Shown: positions 1 through 8,685, numbered from the stretch's first letter. The stretch is DNA of 39,616 bases from Neobacillus cucumis (GCF_023715505.1 NZ_JAMBOH010000037.1:1-39616); one strand, 5' to 3'. The notes: generated by a model from the letters alone, not told the origin. Translations and numbers: made by a program.

Positions 1-130
1 AGGTTGCCCACGTGTTACTCACCCGTCCGCCGCTAACCAACAGGAGCAAGCTCCTATTGATTCGCTCGACTTGCATGTATTAGGCACGCCGCCAGCGTTC
101 GTCCTGAGCCAGGATCAAACTCTCCATTAA
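1..130 (-). rRNA. 16S rRNA, 5' end (partial)
   Basis: The reverse complement begins around base 130 with the universal 16S start, containing GAGTTTGATCCTGGCTCAGG, and runs off the left edge of the window. Only about the first 130 nt are present. It is transcribed leftwards from the two promoters at 451-479 and 537-565, through a leader with a boxA element. Confidence 0.97.
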
Positions 131-320
131 GATGAGACTTCCGTCGCGGAATGATTTACCCCGCGATGGTTAGTCGAATCAATCGGGTATTTACGGGCAG
201 TTATCCGATAGGATATTACTGCCCGTTAATACGCGGAAAAGTTGATTAGCTCATTTTGTTACGTTGGCTTAGTTTCAAATAGAAACTAATATTATTGTTT
301 GTTGACGTTTTTGTTTGTTT

Positions 321-335
321 AGTTTTCAAAGAACA
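321..335 (-). promoter_or_regulatory. boxA antitermination element of the rrn leader
   Basis: On the minus strand the leader reads TGTTCTTTGAAAACT, the Bacillus rrn boxA motif bound by NusB/S10 antitermination factors. It lies between the promoters and the 16S gene, where such elements are found. The rest of 131-450 is untranslated 16S leader; no gene is seen in it. Confidence 0.75.
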
Positions 336-450
336 ATGTCACCAAAAGCGACCGGATTACTATCTTATCGCATTTCTCACATTCTATCAATCATCAATTA
401 TTTCCAATTCCGATTGACTTGTTTGCTCTGTTTTCGAGAGCGACTTTCCT

Positions 451-479
451 ATCTTAACACGTGATGTGCTGTAGAACAA
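451..479 (-). promoter_or_regulatory. rrn promoter proximal to 16S (P2-like)
   Basis: On the minus strand there is -35 TTGTTC (479-474), a 17-bp spacer and -10 TAAGAT (456-451). An A-rich stretch, GGAAAAAACTTTCTA, precedes the -35 like an UP element. The early transcribed region, AAGTCGCTCTC, is shared with the upstream copy. Confidence 0.8.
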
Positions 480-536
480 TAGAAAGTTTTTTCCATTTTT
501 GATTCCTTGTTTACTCTTTTGAAGAGCGACTTTTCT

Positions 537-565
537 ATCTTAACACCGTCGGTGTTTACTTACAA
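537..565 (-). promoter_or_regulatory. rrn promoter distal to 16S (P1-like)
   Basis: On the minus strand there is -35 TTGTAA (565-560), a 17-bp spacer and -10 TAAGAT (542-537). It lies 86 bp upstream of the proximal promoter, in a duplicated block with the same A-rich upstream stretch and the same start of transcript. Tandem promoters are usual for Bacillus rrn operons. Confidence 0.8.
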
Positions 566-589
566 TAGAAAGTTTTTTCCAATTCTCAA

Positions 590-629
590 AAAGGGAAAGA
601 AAAAGACAGAAACGTAAATTCCTGTCTTT
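590..629 (-). terminator. Terminator after the 5S gene
   Basis: On the minus strand just after the 5S gene, AAAGACAG (629-622) pairs with CTGTCTTT (609-602), followed by a T/C-rich tail. It separates the 5S transcript from the two downstream rrn promoters, although rrn antitermination could allow read-through. Confidence 0.6.
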
Positions 630-630
630 C

Positions 631-748
<118 letters not shown>

Positions 749-783
749 TATGTTTTTATTCCTCTTTCAGAGGCGACCTTCAT

Positions 784-812
784 ATAATACCACCTATAAA
801 TATTGTATACAA
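784..812 (-). promoter_or_regulatory. Promoter of the leading 5S gene
   Basis: On the minus strand there is -35 TTGTAT (812-807), a 17-bp spacer and -10 TATTAT (789-784). The sequence after the -10 (AAGGTCGCCTCTGAAAGAGG) resembles the start of transcript of the two downstream rrn promoters (AAGTCGCTCT...AGAG), so it looks like a third copy of the rrn promoter block. No gene is seen in 749-904. Confidence 0.7.
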
Positions 813-904
813 TCAGAAACTATTTCCATTTTATTATTCTCATGTGAAGAAATATTATCTCAAATAAGAAAGGGAACATCCTTAACAGAGGAACATCCCC
901 TTAT

Positions 905-1965
905 TCATTTTAATAATGAAGAAGTAACTTTTAACTGTTCCTTAAGCAGCTGTCCTAGACGTTTTATACCTTCAATAATTTCAGCTTTACCTACATAACA
1001 AAACGAGAGACGGAGAAACCCAGTTCCATCCTTCGGGTTTAAGAAGAAGTATTTTCCCGGAATAAATGACACACCCTTGCCAAGGGACCGTTCTAAGAAT
1101 TCCGTGGTGTCTATTCCGGGTATATGAGCCCAGACAAAGTACCCTCGGCTTGGCAAATACCAAGTGATCGATTCTGGGAAATTTCTCTTCATAGACGTAA
1201 CTAAAGTCTCACTCTTCTCCCTATATAATCCTTGTAACATCTTGAGCCGATCTTCAAGATTTATCCCTTCTAAATACTTGGCCATTGAAGCCTGTGCAAA
1301 TGGATTGTCTAAATGTTTTTTAAACCAAGCAAATGCGGATATGAATTCTTCAGCTCCAGTTATCCAGTCTATCCGCATTCCCGGAGCAACCACCTTGGAT
1401 AAAGAGCGGACATGAAGCACTCTTCCTTCTATATCGATCGCTTATAACGGGATTGGACTATCTCCAAATGAAAGTTCACCATATGCATCATCTTCTATAA
1501 TGAGGAAATCATATTCGCCGGCTAGTTTTAACAGATGCTTTCGGCGTCCAAATCCATTGTTTTCCCAGTCGGAATCGCATACAAAATCCGGGGCAACGGT
1601 AGATTTTTTTTGTTCTTTCCTTTAAATTTTCTTCTAATAAGTTAGTTTGAATTCCGTTTTCATCTAGAGGTATATTAATAATTTGCTTCGTATAGTTTTG
1701 AAATATCTATTAATGCTTCCATATATGTTGGAGCTTCTGCCGCCACAACCAATTCCTCGTTCATAATGACATGGGCAATTAAATCAAGCGCTTGACATGT
1801 TCCTGAAGTTACTAATAGGTCTCGCTCTAATTGGCTGTGAAGGGACGTGTGCTGGATCCGGATAGCCCGAACTCAAACGGATACATTCCTCTGGAGCTCA
1901 GGCATCCATTTACCCTGCAGATTGTTCTTAAGCTTCTTTTACAAAAACAGATCAATTTTCACCTG
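905..1965 (-). pseudogene. PLP-dependent aminotransferase pseudogene (class I/II, 2-aminoadipate aminotransferase or MocR-like)
   Basis: The C-terminal part (905-1420) is open and holds VLHVRSLSKVVAPGMRIDWI, with the PLP-binding lysine in SLSK and a C-terminal small domain. Upstream, fragments in other frames read [15 protein letters not shown] (the PLP-contacting Asp and Tyr region), a segment like VTSGTCQALDLIAHV, and SGYPDP near 1870. These are ordered as in class I/II aminotransferases. A TAA stop near 1443 separates the two best segments, and further frameshifts occur upstream near 1600-1700 and 1800. The break-up by several independent lesions shows a decayed gene, not a single sequencing error. 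No start codon or N-terminal domain could be placed, so its 5' limit is approximate. Confidence 0.85.
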
Positions 1966-2145
1966 ATTAACACCTTCCACTAATCCTTAAAGAGATTATT
2001 TTGAAAAATATTCCTATTTTTGTATAATTACTTTCTTGATTTGTAGAATTCCTAGCAGTCTTCGTAGAATTCCTCATACAATTAGAATTCCATCCTTGTT
2101 TTGTAGAAGCCAGCTTCCTTTTATCAGTATAGATTGTAATACTAC

Positions 2146-2499
2146 CTAATTGATTGCCTTTAGACATTCTTCCCTGATCAACGACAACAATTCTTCCTTA
2201 TAACCTGCAAATTCTACAGATCCTTTGACACTGAAATCCCTTAGTTTATTCAATGTAATAGGTACCTTTTTCTTTAAACGCCCTGGTCTTTCTGTCATCA
2301 GTTTTATTTGTTTGTTGTCCTGTTTAGTTTCTCATTCAGTTCTTGATGATTTGTCTGCTGTAATATCGTTATATGGAAGAATCAATTTTTTTACCTTATC
2401 AAAGCTCATTGAGCTTATTTCTTGTACTAGTCTTGGAATGGACTGCTCAGGATAACCGTAATCGCGAAGTAATTGTTCCATTTTTTCATTTTGTTCCAT
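2146..2499 (-). pseudogene. Small gene of unknown function interrupted by an in-frame TGA
   Basis: A strong ribosome binding site (GGAGGAGTTAATAC before ATG at 2499) opens a frame of 55 codons, starting MEQNEKMEQLLRDYGYPEQS, that ends with TGA at 2334-2332. The same frame then stays open for 61 more codons, including MTERPGRLKKK and EELLSLIREECLKAIN, to TAG at 2146. The charged, amphipathic composition continues across the stop, which suggests one protein of about 117 residues with a nonsense mutation. No hairpin like a bacterial SECIS follows the TGA and no cysteine-like motif flanks it, so selenocysteine is unlikely. I do not recognise the family. Confidence 0.5.
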
Positions 2500-2535
2500 G
2501 TATTAACTCCTCCAATATCTGTTTTGAGTAATTCA

Positions 2536-2736
2536 TTACCAAATAAAATGGTTGTAAATCCAATTGATCAAAAACAATCCAAGACCGAGGGCAATATTCA
2601 TCCATCCAAAAATTAATGATGCTTTTCGTTCCTTTTTCTGTTTTGCTTTTTTATACATTTTGGCATCAACGAGGAGAATGAAAAGCCCTGTTACGATAAA
2701 AATGACAATCACATATGGTAAAAAACCAAGAAACAT
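2536..2736 (-). CDS. Small membrane protein of the germination operon (CLC_0170-like)
   Basis: A 66-residue protein with two hydrophobic segments (about residues 4-24 and 43-63) separated by a basic loop, KMYKKAKQKKERK. This resembles the CLC_0170 type of small membrane proteins found near germination genes; that match is from memory and tentative. GGAGG lies 10 nt before the ATG, and the gene starts 19 nt after the C-subunit stop, so it is probably co-transcribed with the receptor. An accessory (D-subunit-like) role in the inner spore membrane is an inference. Confidence 0.7.
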   Translation of the reverse strand: MFLGFLPYVIVIFIVTGLFILLVDAKMYKKAKQKKERKASLIFGWMNIALGLGLFLINWIYNHFIW

Positions 2737-2755
2737 CCTCTGTATCCTCCACCAA

Positions 2756-3982
2756 TTACTTCGCTTTCATGCCTACCCGATGAATACGGGTATCAACATG
2801 AACATCATAGGTAATGTCTTTATATACTCTTTTCCAATTTTCTTTCGTTCGAATTTCCTTGATCCAATATTTCGGATATTTTGCTCGGAAATGTTCTCCA
2901 AAACCAAAAATATCACTTTCAGCTTTTTGGGTTTTGGCAATCAGTTTCTTTAAAGATTTTTCTACTTCTCTTGACGTTTCTTTTTGTATTTTCCCGATAA
3001 TAGTTGAATCATTAATATAAATACTTTGACTTGTCTTTTCTTCTATTTCACTTTCGTAACGAACCTTGATATCCACATGTGGTTTCCCATCTTTTAATTT
3101 TACCTTAACTTTTGTTTTTCGAGAGATCGCCTTAACCATTACAAATTCCTCTTTACCCGGCACTTTAATAAAAGCGCTATATCCGCCTCTCCCAACCCCC
3201 CTAATGGCCATATAAAATCCTATTTCAAGGGGTGAAGTCTTTCCTGCCATCCTATCTCCTCTAAAATAAGCTAGCCCACTTAATTGAATGGACTTCTTAT
3301 CTTTAATGGTAAGATAGGGAAGATACGGATCTTGTCCCTTACTAGAAAGTATGGTCCAGAACAAACCAATAAAACTAGGCGGAAATCTGCCTAATGCCGA
3401 TAAATTATCGACCATGTCCGCCAAATACAATGATGGTATTCGTTGCAGCTCTGGGACGAGTCTCATATAATCTTCTGCTGGCTCTTTCGAAACAGCGAGT
3501 GAGGCTGTTCTGCGGATTTGGGGATTACGCCTCAAAAAATCATTAAATCGTTGCGTCCCCTCTTTCGCTATCTTTTCATTCAGAACAATAATCCGTAAAT
3601 GTCCGAGGAACGTTTCGTAAGCCACCTGCTGTTGAAGATTAAGCATGGCGTCTTGTATGGTGTGACCAACAACTTGGACAATCAACACCGAATTATGCGA
3701 ACTTTGACCTTGTGTAGGTCCTAGAGGAATACGGCCGGGAACTGCAATTTGCGCAGTCACCTTTATCAGCTCTTCTTCTGGTTCGGAGGAATTGCTTTTG
3801 TCAAAATGGGTAATCCCGCCTTCGGTTTGCTGTTTTTCTTCTTTATTGGAAGCCTGGTCAATACCTATTGCTAATATAGTCGCACGCTGTTCGATTTCTT
3901 GTGCGTCCCAACACCCTGAGAGGAGAGGAAAGAGGAGAAAAAAAATGATGACTAGACGTAAGCTAGGATTCTTGTGCAACAC
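2756..3982 (-). CDS. Ger(x)C family spore germination lipoprotein (receptor C subunit)
   Basis: C subunit of a gerA-type nutrient germinant receptor in the inner membrane of the spore. The N-terminus is a lipoprotein signal peptide with lipobox LLSGC followed by WDAQEIE, the usual Ger(x)C start; the Cys is about residue 26. The length of about 408 residues is normal. I chose GTG at 3982 because GGAGG precedes it by 7 nt; a start at 4018 is possible but has no such site. With this start it overlaps the end of the B gene by 20 bp, a sign of translational coupling. The body carries the conserved SVVV-like N-terminal domain and a C-terminal domain ending near KENWKRVYKDI. Confidence 0.95.
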   Translation of the reverse strand: MLHKNPSLRLVIIFFLLFPLLSGCWDAQEIEQRATILAIGIDQASNKEEKQQTEGGITHFDKSNSSEPEEELIKVTAQIAVPGRIPLGPTQGQSSHNSVLIVQVVGHTIQDAMLNLQQQVAYETFLGHLRIIVLNEKIAKEGTQRFNDFLRRNPQIRRTASLAVSKEPAEDYMRLVPELQRIPSLYLADMVDNLSALGRFPPSFIGLFWTILSSKGQDPYLPYLTIKDKKSIQLSGLAYFRGDRMAGKTSPLEIGFYMAIRGVGRGGYSAFIKVPGKEEFVMVKAISRKTKVKVKLKDGKPHVDIKVRYESEIEEKTSQSIYINDSTIIGKIQKETSREVEKSLKKLIAKTQKAESDIFGFGEHFRAKYPKYWIKEIRTKENWKRVYKDITYDVHVDTRIHRVGMKAK

Positions 3983-5075
3983 TTTTTTTCCTCCTTCTCC
4001 TACTCCTGAAGAGATCAATAGCCAATAACATTGCGGGGTATAGAATGGTTATTAATAATCCTGCTCTTCCTGCGATTTGAATAACATCATACAATTGCAA
4101 AATATTTTGCGGCAGCATAGCTAAAAAAAACACAAAAGGCATTATAAAAAAAGACAACATCCGGTGATCCTTTAGCTTGGCCATTTGTTTTATAGAATAA
4201 ATGGTAAAATAATAGCTTGAAAATAGGGTAGTAAATACAGCTGTCACCCAAACCGCTAAAAAGATGACATCTAATCGCTGCAGGATATTTCCCGGCAATG
4301 CTGTGGTACGTGCTAATTCGAGGGTTGGCCAAAATATCTGTTTAATCTCTTCTGTTCCAAATACAGCAATGGTAGCGATCACAATTAACAGGTAAACCCC
4401 TCCTGAAATAAAAATCCCCCAAAAGCTGGCCTTTATTGCTTTTTTTGGATTTTTCATAAAAGGTATAATCATCGTGACGATAAAGGAACCTTGAAACAAA
4501 GCAGAAATCGTTAACATTCCTTTGGCAATGGAATAGAAATCATTTTCAATTAGAGGACGCAGGTATAAGGGATTTGCATTTTTTAACGAAAATGCAACAA
4601 TAATCAAGACTGGTCCCAATATAGCTGGTACATAGAAATTGTGAATATAAGCAAAAGTGTTTATATTGTACCTTACACTCAGACATGCAATTAGGAGCAT
4701 AACAAACACTGTTACTTCCAATGGTGTTTGTCTTAAAACAGCCGAAACAACAACCTCTCCAAATTCACGGGCAGCCAATGCAGATAATATGACAAAAAAG
4801 AAAATCACAATCATACTGTACATTTTCGCAATCCATTTTCCGACAATATCCTCTCCATAGGTGATAATTGTTTTTTGCGGATGACGAATTCCTAATATTG
4901 TAAGAATGAACAACCCTATCGCAGCTAGGATGATTCCGCCTAACGTGACAAGCGGAGCCCCTGTGCCCCCGCCCCGAACAGCAAACAACGGCAATGGAAG
5001 AACACCTACACCAATGATGGTACTTATTAGGATCGTCGAGGCTTGTACGGTGGTGATCTCCCTATGGTTTTCCAT
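3963..5075 (-). CDS. GerAB/GerKB family germination permease (receptor B subunit)
   Basis: A 370-residue integral membrane protein of the APC-superfamily spore germination permeases, which contribute the germinant-binding site of gerA-type receptors. About ten hydrophobic segments fill the protein, and the N-terminus QASTILISTIIGVGVLPLP is typical of the family's first helix. GAGGGTACTTGAA precedes the ATG. It starts 27 bp after the A-subunit gene and overlaps the C-subunit gene, so A-B-C form one operon. The germinant specificity cannot be read from the sequence. Confidence 0.95.
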   Translation of the reverse strand: MENHREITTVQASTILISTIIGVGVLPLPLFAVRGGGTGAPLVTLGGIILAAIGLFILTILGIRHPQKTIITYGEDIVGKWIAKMYSMIVIFFFVILSALAAREFGEVVVSAVLRQTPLEVTVFVMLLIACLSVRYNINTFAYIHNFYVPAILGPVLIIVAFSLKNANPLYLRPLIENDFYSIAKGMLTISALFQGSFIVTMIIPFMKNPKKAIKASFWGIFISGGVYLLIVIATIAVFGTEEIKQIFWPTLELARTTALPGNILQRLDVIFLAVWVTAVFTTLFSSYYFTIYSIKQMAKLKDHRMLSFFIMPFVFFLAMLPQNILQLYDVIQIAGRAGLLITILYPAMLLAIDLFRSRRRRKKSVAQES

Positions 5076-5102
5076 TTCAAGTACCCTCCTATTGTTTAGT
5101 TC

Positions 5103-6677
5103 CTACTGTTCATTATCATTTTGTTCATGTCTTTTACGATTAGCAGGTTGAAGAAAACTAGGTCTTTTCGACATCGACCAAAGAGGGCTCCGTGTGACAA
5201 CATCTTTCATTCCCTGTGTACTTCCCGGAGAAACTGGTGCCATATATGGTACTCCAAAGGATTTTAAATTTAGTAAATGATTGAAAGTAAGGATAATTCC
5301 GATCATGACTCCGTAAAGACCAAATATTCCCGCTAAAATCATGATTGGAAACCTTAACATTCTTAGGGCAAAGGCGGCTGTATATGCTGGTGTTGCAAAT
5401 GAGCCTATCGTCGTTAAGGCAATAACAACCACTGTAATTGGACTAGCCAATCCAGCTTCCACCGCAGCCTGCCCCACAACTAACACCCCTACAATGGATA
5501 GGGCGCCACCCACTTGCCTCGGCAGCCGTACCGTTGCTTCCCTTAAAATTTCCATCGATATCTCAATTATAAGTACCTCAACTACAGCAGGATATGGGAC
5601 ACCTGCCCGCCCACCCGCTACCGCTACAGCAAATTCGGTCGGAAGCAATTCAGGATTAAACGCAATCAACGACACATAAAGTGAAGGAAAGACCAGTGAA
5701 AAGACAAGTGCCAACATACGAGCAAATCTCGCAAACGTACCCATCAAAAACCTTGAAGCATAATCCTCTGCTGTTTGGTAGAATTGGTTAAAGACAACCG
5801 GGACTAACAGCGCAAAAGGGGACCCATCTACAAGGATAGCAACCCGGCCTTCCACTAAATTGGCAACAGTTTTGTCAGGACGTTCTGTTGTCTGTATTTG
5901 GGGAAACGGTGTAAAGTGATTATCTTCGATAAATTGTTCTAAATACCCAGCATCCATTATGGCATCAATATCAATGGCCGAAAGTCTATTTTCGACCTCG
6001 GTTATGACGGTCTCATTTGTAATTCCCTTTATATAACAATAACAAACAGTTGATTTGGTTAATCTTCCAATTTCCATCGTTCTAACTTGAAAATCGGCTG
6101 TTGGTAGCCGGTATCTCAGCATGGCAATATTGGTATCAATATTTTCAATAAACCCTTCACGTGGACCCAAAATAACCTGTTCTGTTTCCGGCTGAGTGAC
6201 AGAACGATGTTCTACTTCTCTTGTAGATACATGAATGGCTTCTGTGATGCCATCCACAGAGATAACGGTTTCTCCGCGTAAAAGAACAGCAATTAGTTTG
6301 TCTAAACTTTCTTCTACCATGGCTTGACCATGATAGAGGGTTTCGTGCATGATAATGTCGATTAATTGATTAAGTGGCTTCTCTTTTGAAATTAAATGCT
6401 CAGGAACATACATAAGTGGTCTTAAAATATCCTTATTGACATGCTCCTGGTTAACTAAATTAGAAAAATAAAACATGGTCGCATGGTACTGTCCAAAAAT
6501 TTTAAAATGTTTTACCTGAAAATCATCATTTTTACCTAAAATATTTTTTATTAATGTCTCCGTTTCTTTTAGTGACGCAGATAATTTACTTTTCCCATCT
6601 AAAACCTGATCAGGGATAGTAAATGGTCTTTTTTTAACACTGATCTTGGCTTTCTTCATTTTCCGAAATAATGACAT
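5103..6677 (-). CDS. GerA family spore germination protein (receptor A subunit)
   Basis: A 524-residue A subunit of a nutrient germinant receptor. It has a large hydrophilic N-terminal domain (about residues 1-300), then several membrane helices (for example LALVFSLVFPSLYVSLIAF and the proline-rich PEL segment), and a short hydrophilic C-tail rich in Asn and Arg. The motif VEGRVAILVDGSPFALLVP is conserved in the family. The start is the ATG at 6677, preceded by AGGTGGTG. It is the first gene of the operon. Forespore sigma-G control is usual for such operons; the upstream GGAATA could be part of a -35, but I see no convincing -10. Confidence 0.95.
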   Translation of the reverse strand: MSLFRKMKKAKISVKKRPFTIPDQVLDGKSKLSASLKETETLIKNILGKNDDFQVKHFKIFGQYHATMFYFSNLVNQEHVNKDILRPLMYVPEHLISKEKPLNQLIDIIMHETLYHGQAMVEESLDKLIAVLLRGETVISVDGITEAIHVSTREVEHRSVTQPETEQVILGPREGFIENIDTNIAMLRYRLPTADFQVRTMEIGRLTKSTVCYCYIKGITNETVITEVENRLSAIDIDAIMDAGYLEQFIEDNHFTPFPQIQTTERPDKTVANLVEGRVAILVDGSPFALLVPVVFNQFYQTAEDYASRFLMGTFARFARMLALVFSLVFPSLYVSLIAFNPELLPTEFAVAVAGGRAGVPYPAVVEVLIIEISMEILREATVRLPRQVGGALSIVGVLVVGQAAVEAGLASPITVVVIALTTIGSFATPAYTAAFALRMLRFPIMILAGIFGLYGVMIGIILTFNHLLNLKSFGVPYMAPVSPGSTQGMKDVVTRSPLWSMSKRPSFLQPANRKRHEQNDNEQ

Positions 6678-6769
6678 CTACATCACCACCTGATTTATAA
6701 TTTTTGACAAATTTTATTAAATATTCCTTATGTTTTATTAATCTCGAAAATTTTTGGATAAAAGCAATA

Positions 6770-6793
6770 AAAGACCACTTCTCAATGGTCTTT
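6770..6793. terminator. Hairpin terminator between the peroxiredoxin and gerA genes
   Basis: AAAGACCA (6770-6777) pairs with TGGTCTTT (6786-6793), with T runs on both sides. It lies just after the peroxiredoxin stop on the minus strand, upstream of the ger operon, and should stop peroxiredoxin transcripts. Confidence 0.75.
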
Positions 6794-6806
6794 TTTTTGG
6801 ATAATT

Positions 6807-7295
6807 TTATTGTCTTATTTTCAAATGATCATTTAATTTTTCTAGTTCATAGAATACGGTTTCATAATCCTCTCTTTTATCTGCCTTAAATGTTGTGTTT
6901 AGATAGGTAATGATTCCATCTTTATTAACAACAAACACGGACCGAATGGCAGTCCCCCCTTTTTCGTTAAAAACAAAATAGTCTTTTACTGTTTGTTTAT
7001 GCCAATCAGATAATAATGGATACGGTAAAGTCCCCATGCTTGCTGCAAAAACCCGATGCGAATGAATATGATCAACGCTAATCGATAAAACTTCTGAATC
7101 CGTTTGTTCAAACCGTTTATAATCCTCTTTCCAAGAGGCTATTTCTTTAATTCAGCCTGGGGTAAAATCCATTCCATAAAAAGCGACGACAATATTTTTC
7201 TGACCGCGGTAGTCTGATAAGGAAATTTTCTCCTTTGTGGTAGCCGGCAGGGAAAAGTCCGGGGCTATTTCCCCTACTTTCAGGGATGCTTCCAT
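6807..7295 (-). CDS. Peroxiredoxin (AhpC/TSA family) with TGA at the peroxidatic position: candidate selenoprotein
   Basis: Read through one TGA, this is a 162-residue thioredoxin-fold peroxiredoxin starting at ATG 7295 after AGGAGG. It opens EASLKVGEIAPDFSLP, the usual AhpC/TSA N-terminus, and carries FYGMDFTPG followed by codon 48, TGA (7154-7152), then IKEIASWKEDYKRF. The TxxC motif of peroxiredoxins places the peroxidatic Cys exactly at codon 48. The conserved Arg is in AIRSVFVV. The Pro of PxxxTxxC is Gly here. The rest of the frame is intact to TAA at 6807, and there is no Cys codon anywhere in it. A hairpin 13 nt after the TGA fits the bacterial SECIS model. The alternative is a plain nonsense mutation from TGC or TGT. 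Confidence 0.75.
7124..7138 (-). promoter_or_regulatory. bSECIS-like hairpin after the in-frame TGA
   Basis: On the minus strand CCTCTT (7138-7133), loop GGA (7132-7130) and AAGAGG (7129-7124) form a perfect 6-bp stem. The apical loop begins 19 nt after the TGA and its first two bases are G. Both fit the published bacterial SECIS rules: spacing of 16-37 nt, small loop, G among the first two loop bases. Confidence 0.6.
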
Positions 7296-7540
7296 GTTGT
7301 GTCCTCCTAACTGTGAAATGAAATAAACACTTTACTCTTTATGTATAGTTACCATAATGGCTGGATTTAGACAGAACAAATGTAAATCCTAAATAATGAA
7401 GTTCATTTTTACATAACCTGTTAATGAAACGCTTCCATTTAATTTTTTTAAAATATCTTTCCTTCGCGGGATAAAATTTATTTTCCGAAAATTGAATCTA
7501 TGTTATAGTCAAATAAACAAAAACAGATGGAGTGAGAAAA

Positions 7541-8638
7541 GTGAAATTACAAGTTCAACGCGCCTACAATTTTAATGCCGGTCCTTCTGCTTTACCTCTT
7601 TCAGTTCTAGAGAAAGCTCAAGAAGAGTTAATCGATTTCCGTGGTACTGGAATGTCAGTTATGGAACTCAGCCACCGCAGCCGCCCGTATGAGGAAGTAC
7701 ATAATCAGGCGATTAGCAGCTTACGAGAACTATTAGCCATACCGGATACTCATGAAGTTCTATTTCTACAAGGCGGAGCCAGCCTTCAATTTTCGATGAT
7801 CCCGATGAATTTTTTACAATCAGGAAAAAAAGCAAGTTATGTTATGACAGGTTCCTGGTCAGAGAAGGCTTTTTCCGAAGCTAAATTATTTGGAGATGTT
7901 TACCAGGCTGCTTCAACAAAAGAAGGAAACTACCGCAGCATTCCTAAACTTGATGAATTACAGTACAACCAGGAGGATGCTTATGTGCATATTACCTCCA
8001 ATAACACGATTTATGGGACCCAGTGGAAAGACTTCCCTGATACTGGAGATGTGCCTTTGATTGCCGACATGTCGAGCGATATCCTTTCTAAGCCGATTGA
8101 TGTCAGCAAGTTTGCCCTGATTTATGCGGGTGCGCAAAAGAACCTCGGTCCATCAGGTGTAACAGTTGTGATTATTCGCAAAGATTTGATTGAGCGTGCG
8201 AACACGAACATTCCGACAATGTTAAAATACAGCACACATGCGAAAAATAATTCCTTATACAATACACCGCCAACCTTTGGCATTTATATGCTTGGAGAAG
8301 TTCTTAACTGGGCACGTGATTTAGGTGGTCTGGATATAATTGCTAAGCGAAATGAAGAAAAAGCAAACTACATCTACTCAGTTATTGACAATAGCAATGG
8401 TTTTTACATTGGCCATGCGGACCAGGAAAGCCGTTCACTAATGAACCTTACCTTTAACTTAAAAACTCCTGAATTGGAGAAGAAATTCTTAGAGCTGGCA
8501 AAACAAGAAGGTTTCGTAGGGGTTAATGGACATCGTTCCATTGGCGGATGCCGCGTTTCTGCCTACAATGCCGTTCCTGTTGAAGCTTGCCAGGCCTTCA
8601 GTGAATTTATGACTAAATTCCAAAAAGAAAATAACTAA
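7541..8638 (+). CDS. serC: Phosphoserine aminotransferase
   Basis: Converts 3-phosphohydroxypyruvate and glutamate to phosphoserine in serine synthesis, and can act in pyridoxal phosphate synthesis; cytosolic. About 365 residues, the normal length. RAYNFNAGPSALP at the N-terminus and the phosphate-binding GGAS are diagnostic, and the PLP lysine is in YAGAQKNLGPSG near residue 200. The C-terminal VNGHRSIGGCRVSAYNAV is also typical. I chose GTG at 7541 because GGAG lies 8 nt upstream; the GTG at 7532 overlaps that site. It stands alone, ending in a strong terminator. Confidence 0.97.
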   Translation: MKLQVQRAYNFNAGPSALPLSVLEKAQEELIDFRGTGMSVMELSHRSRPYEEVHNQAISSLRELLAIPDTHEVLFLQGGASLQFSMIPMNFLQSGKKASYVMTGSWSEKAFSEAKLFGDVYQAASTKEGNYRSIPKLDELQYNQEDAYVHITSNNTIYGTQWKDFPDTGDVPLIADMSSDILSKPIDVSKFALIYAGAQKNLGPSGVTVVIIRKDLIERANTNIPTMLKYSTHAKNNSLYNTPPTFGIYMLGEVLNWARDLGGLDIIAKRNEEKANYIYSVIDNSNGFYIGHADQESRSLMNLTFNLKTPELEKKFLELAKQEGFVGVNGHRSIGGCRVSAYNAVPVEACQAFSEFMTKFQKENN

Positions 8639-8641
8639 AAA

Positions 8642-8677
8642 AAATCACCCTCTGAATTTTTAGAGGGTGATTTTTTT
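8642..8677. terminator. Terminator between serC and the convergent oxidoreductase gene
   Basis: AAATCACCCTCT (8642-8653) pairs perfectly with AGAGGGTGATTT (8662-8673), followed by T7 on the plus strand and preceded by A-rich sequence. It can serve both convergent genes. Confidence 0.92.
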
Positions 8678-8685
8678 AACAAGGT

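Noticed and set aside
2044..2091. Three copies of TAGAATTCC at 18-21 bp spacing as a CRISPR or regulator array
   Set aside because: Repeat units are only nine bases, spacing is irregular, and no associated genes are near.
2332..2334. Second in-frame TGA as selenocysteine
   Set aside because: No SECIS-like hairpin follows, and it is not at a Cys-like catalytic position.
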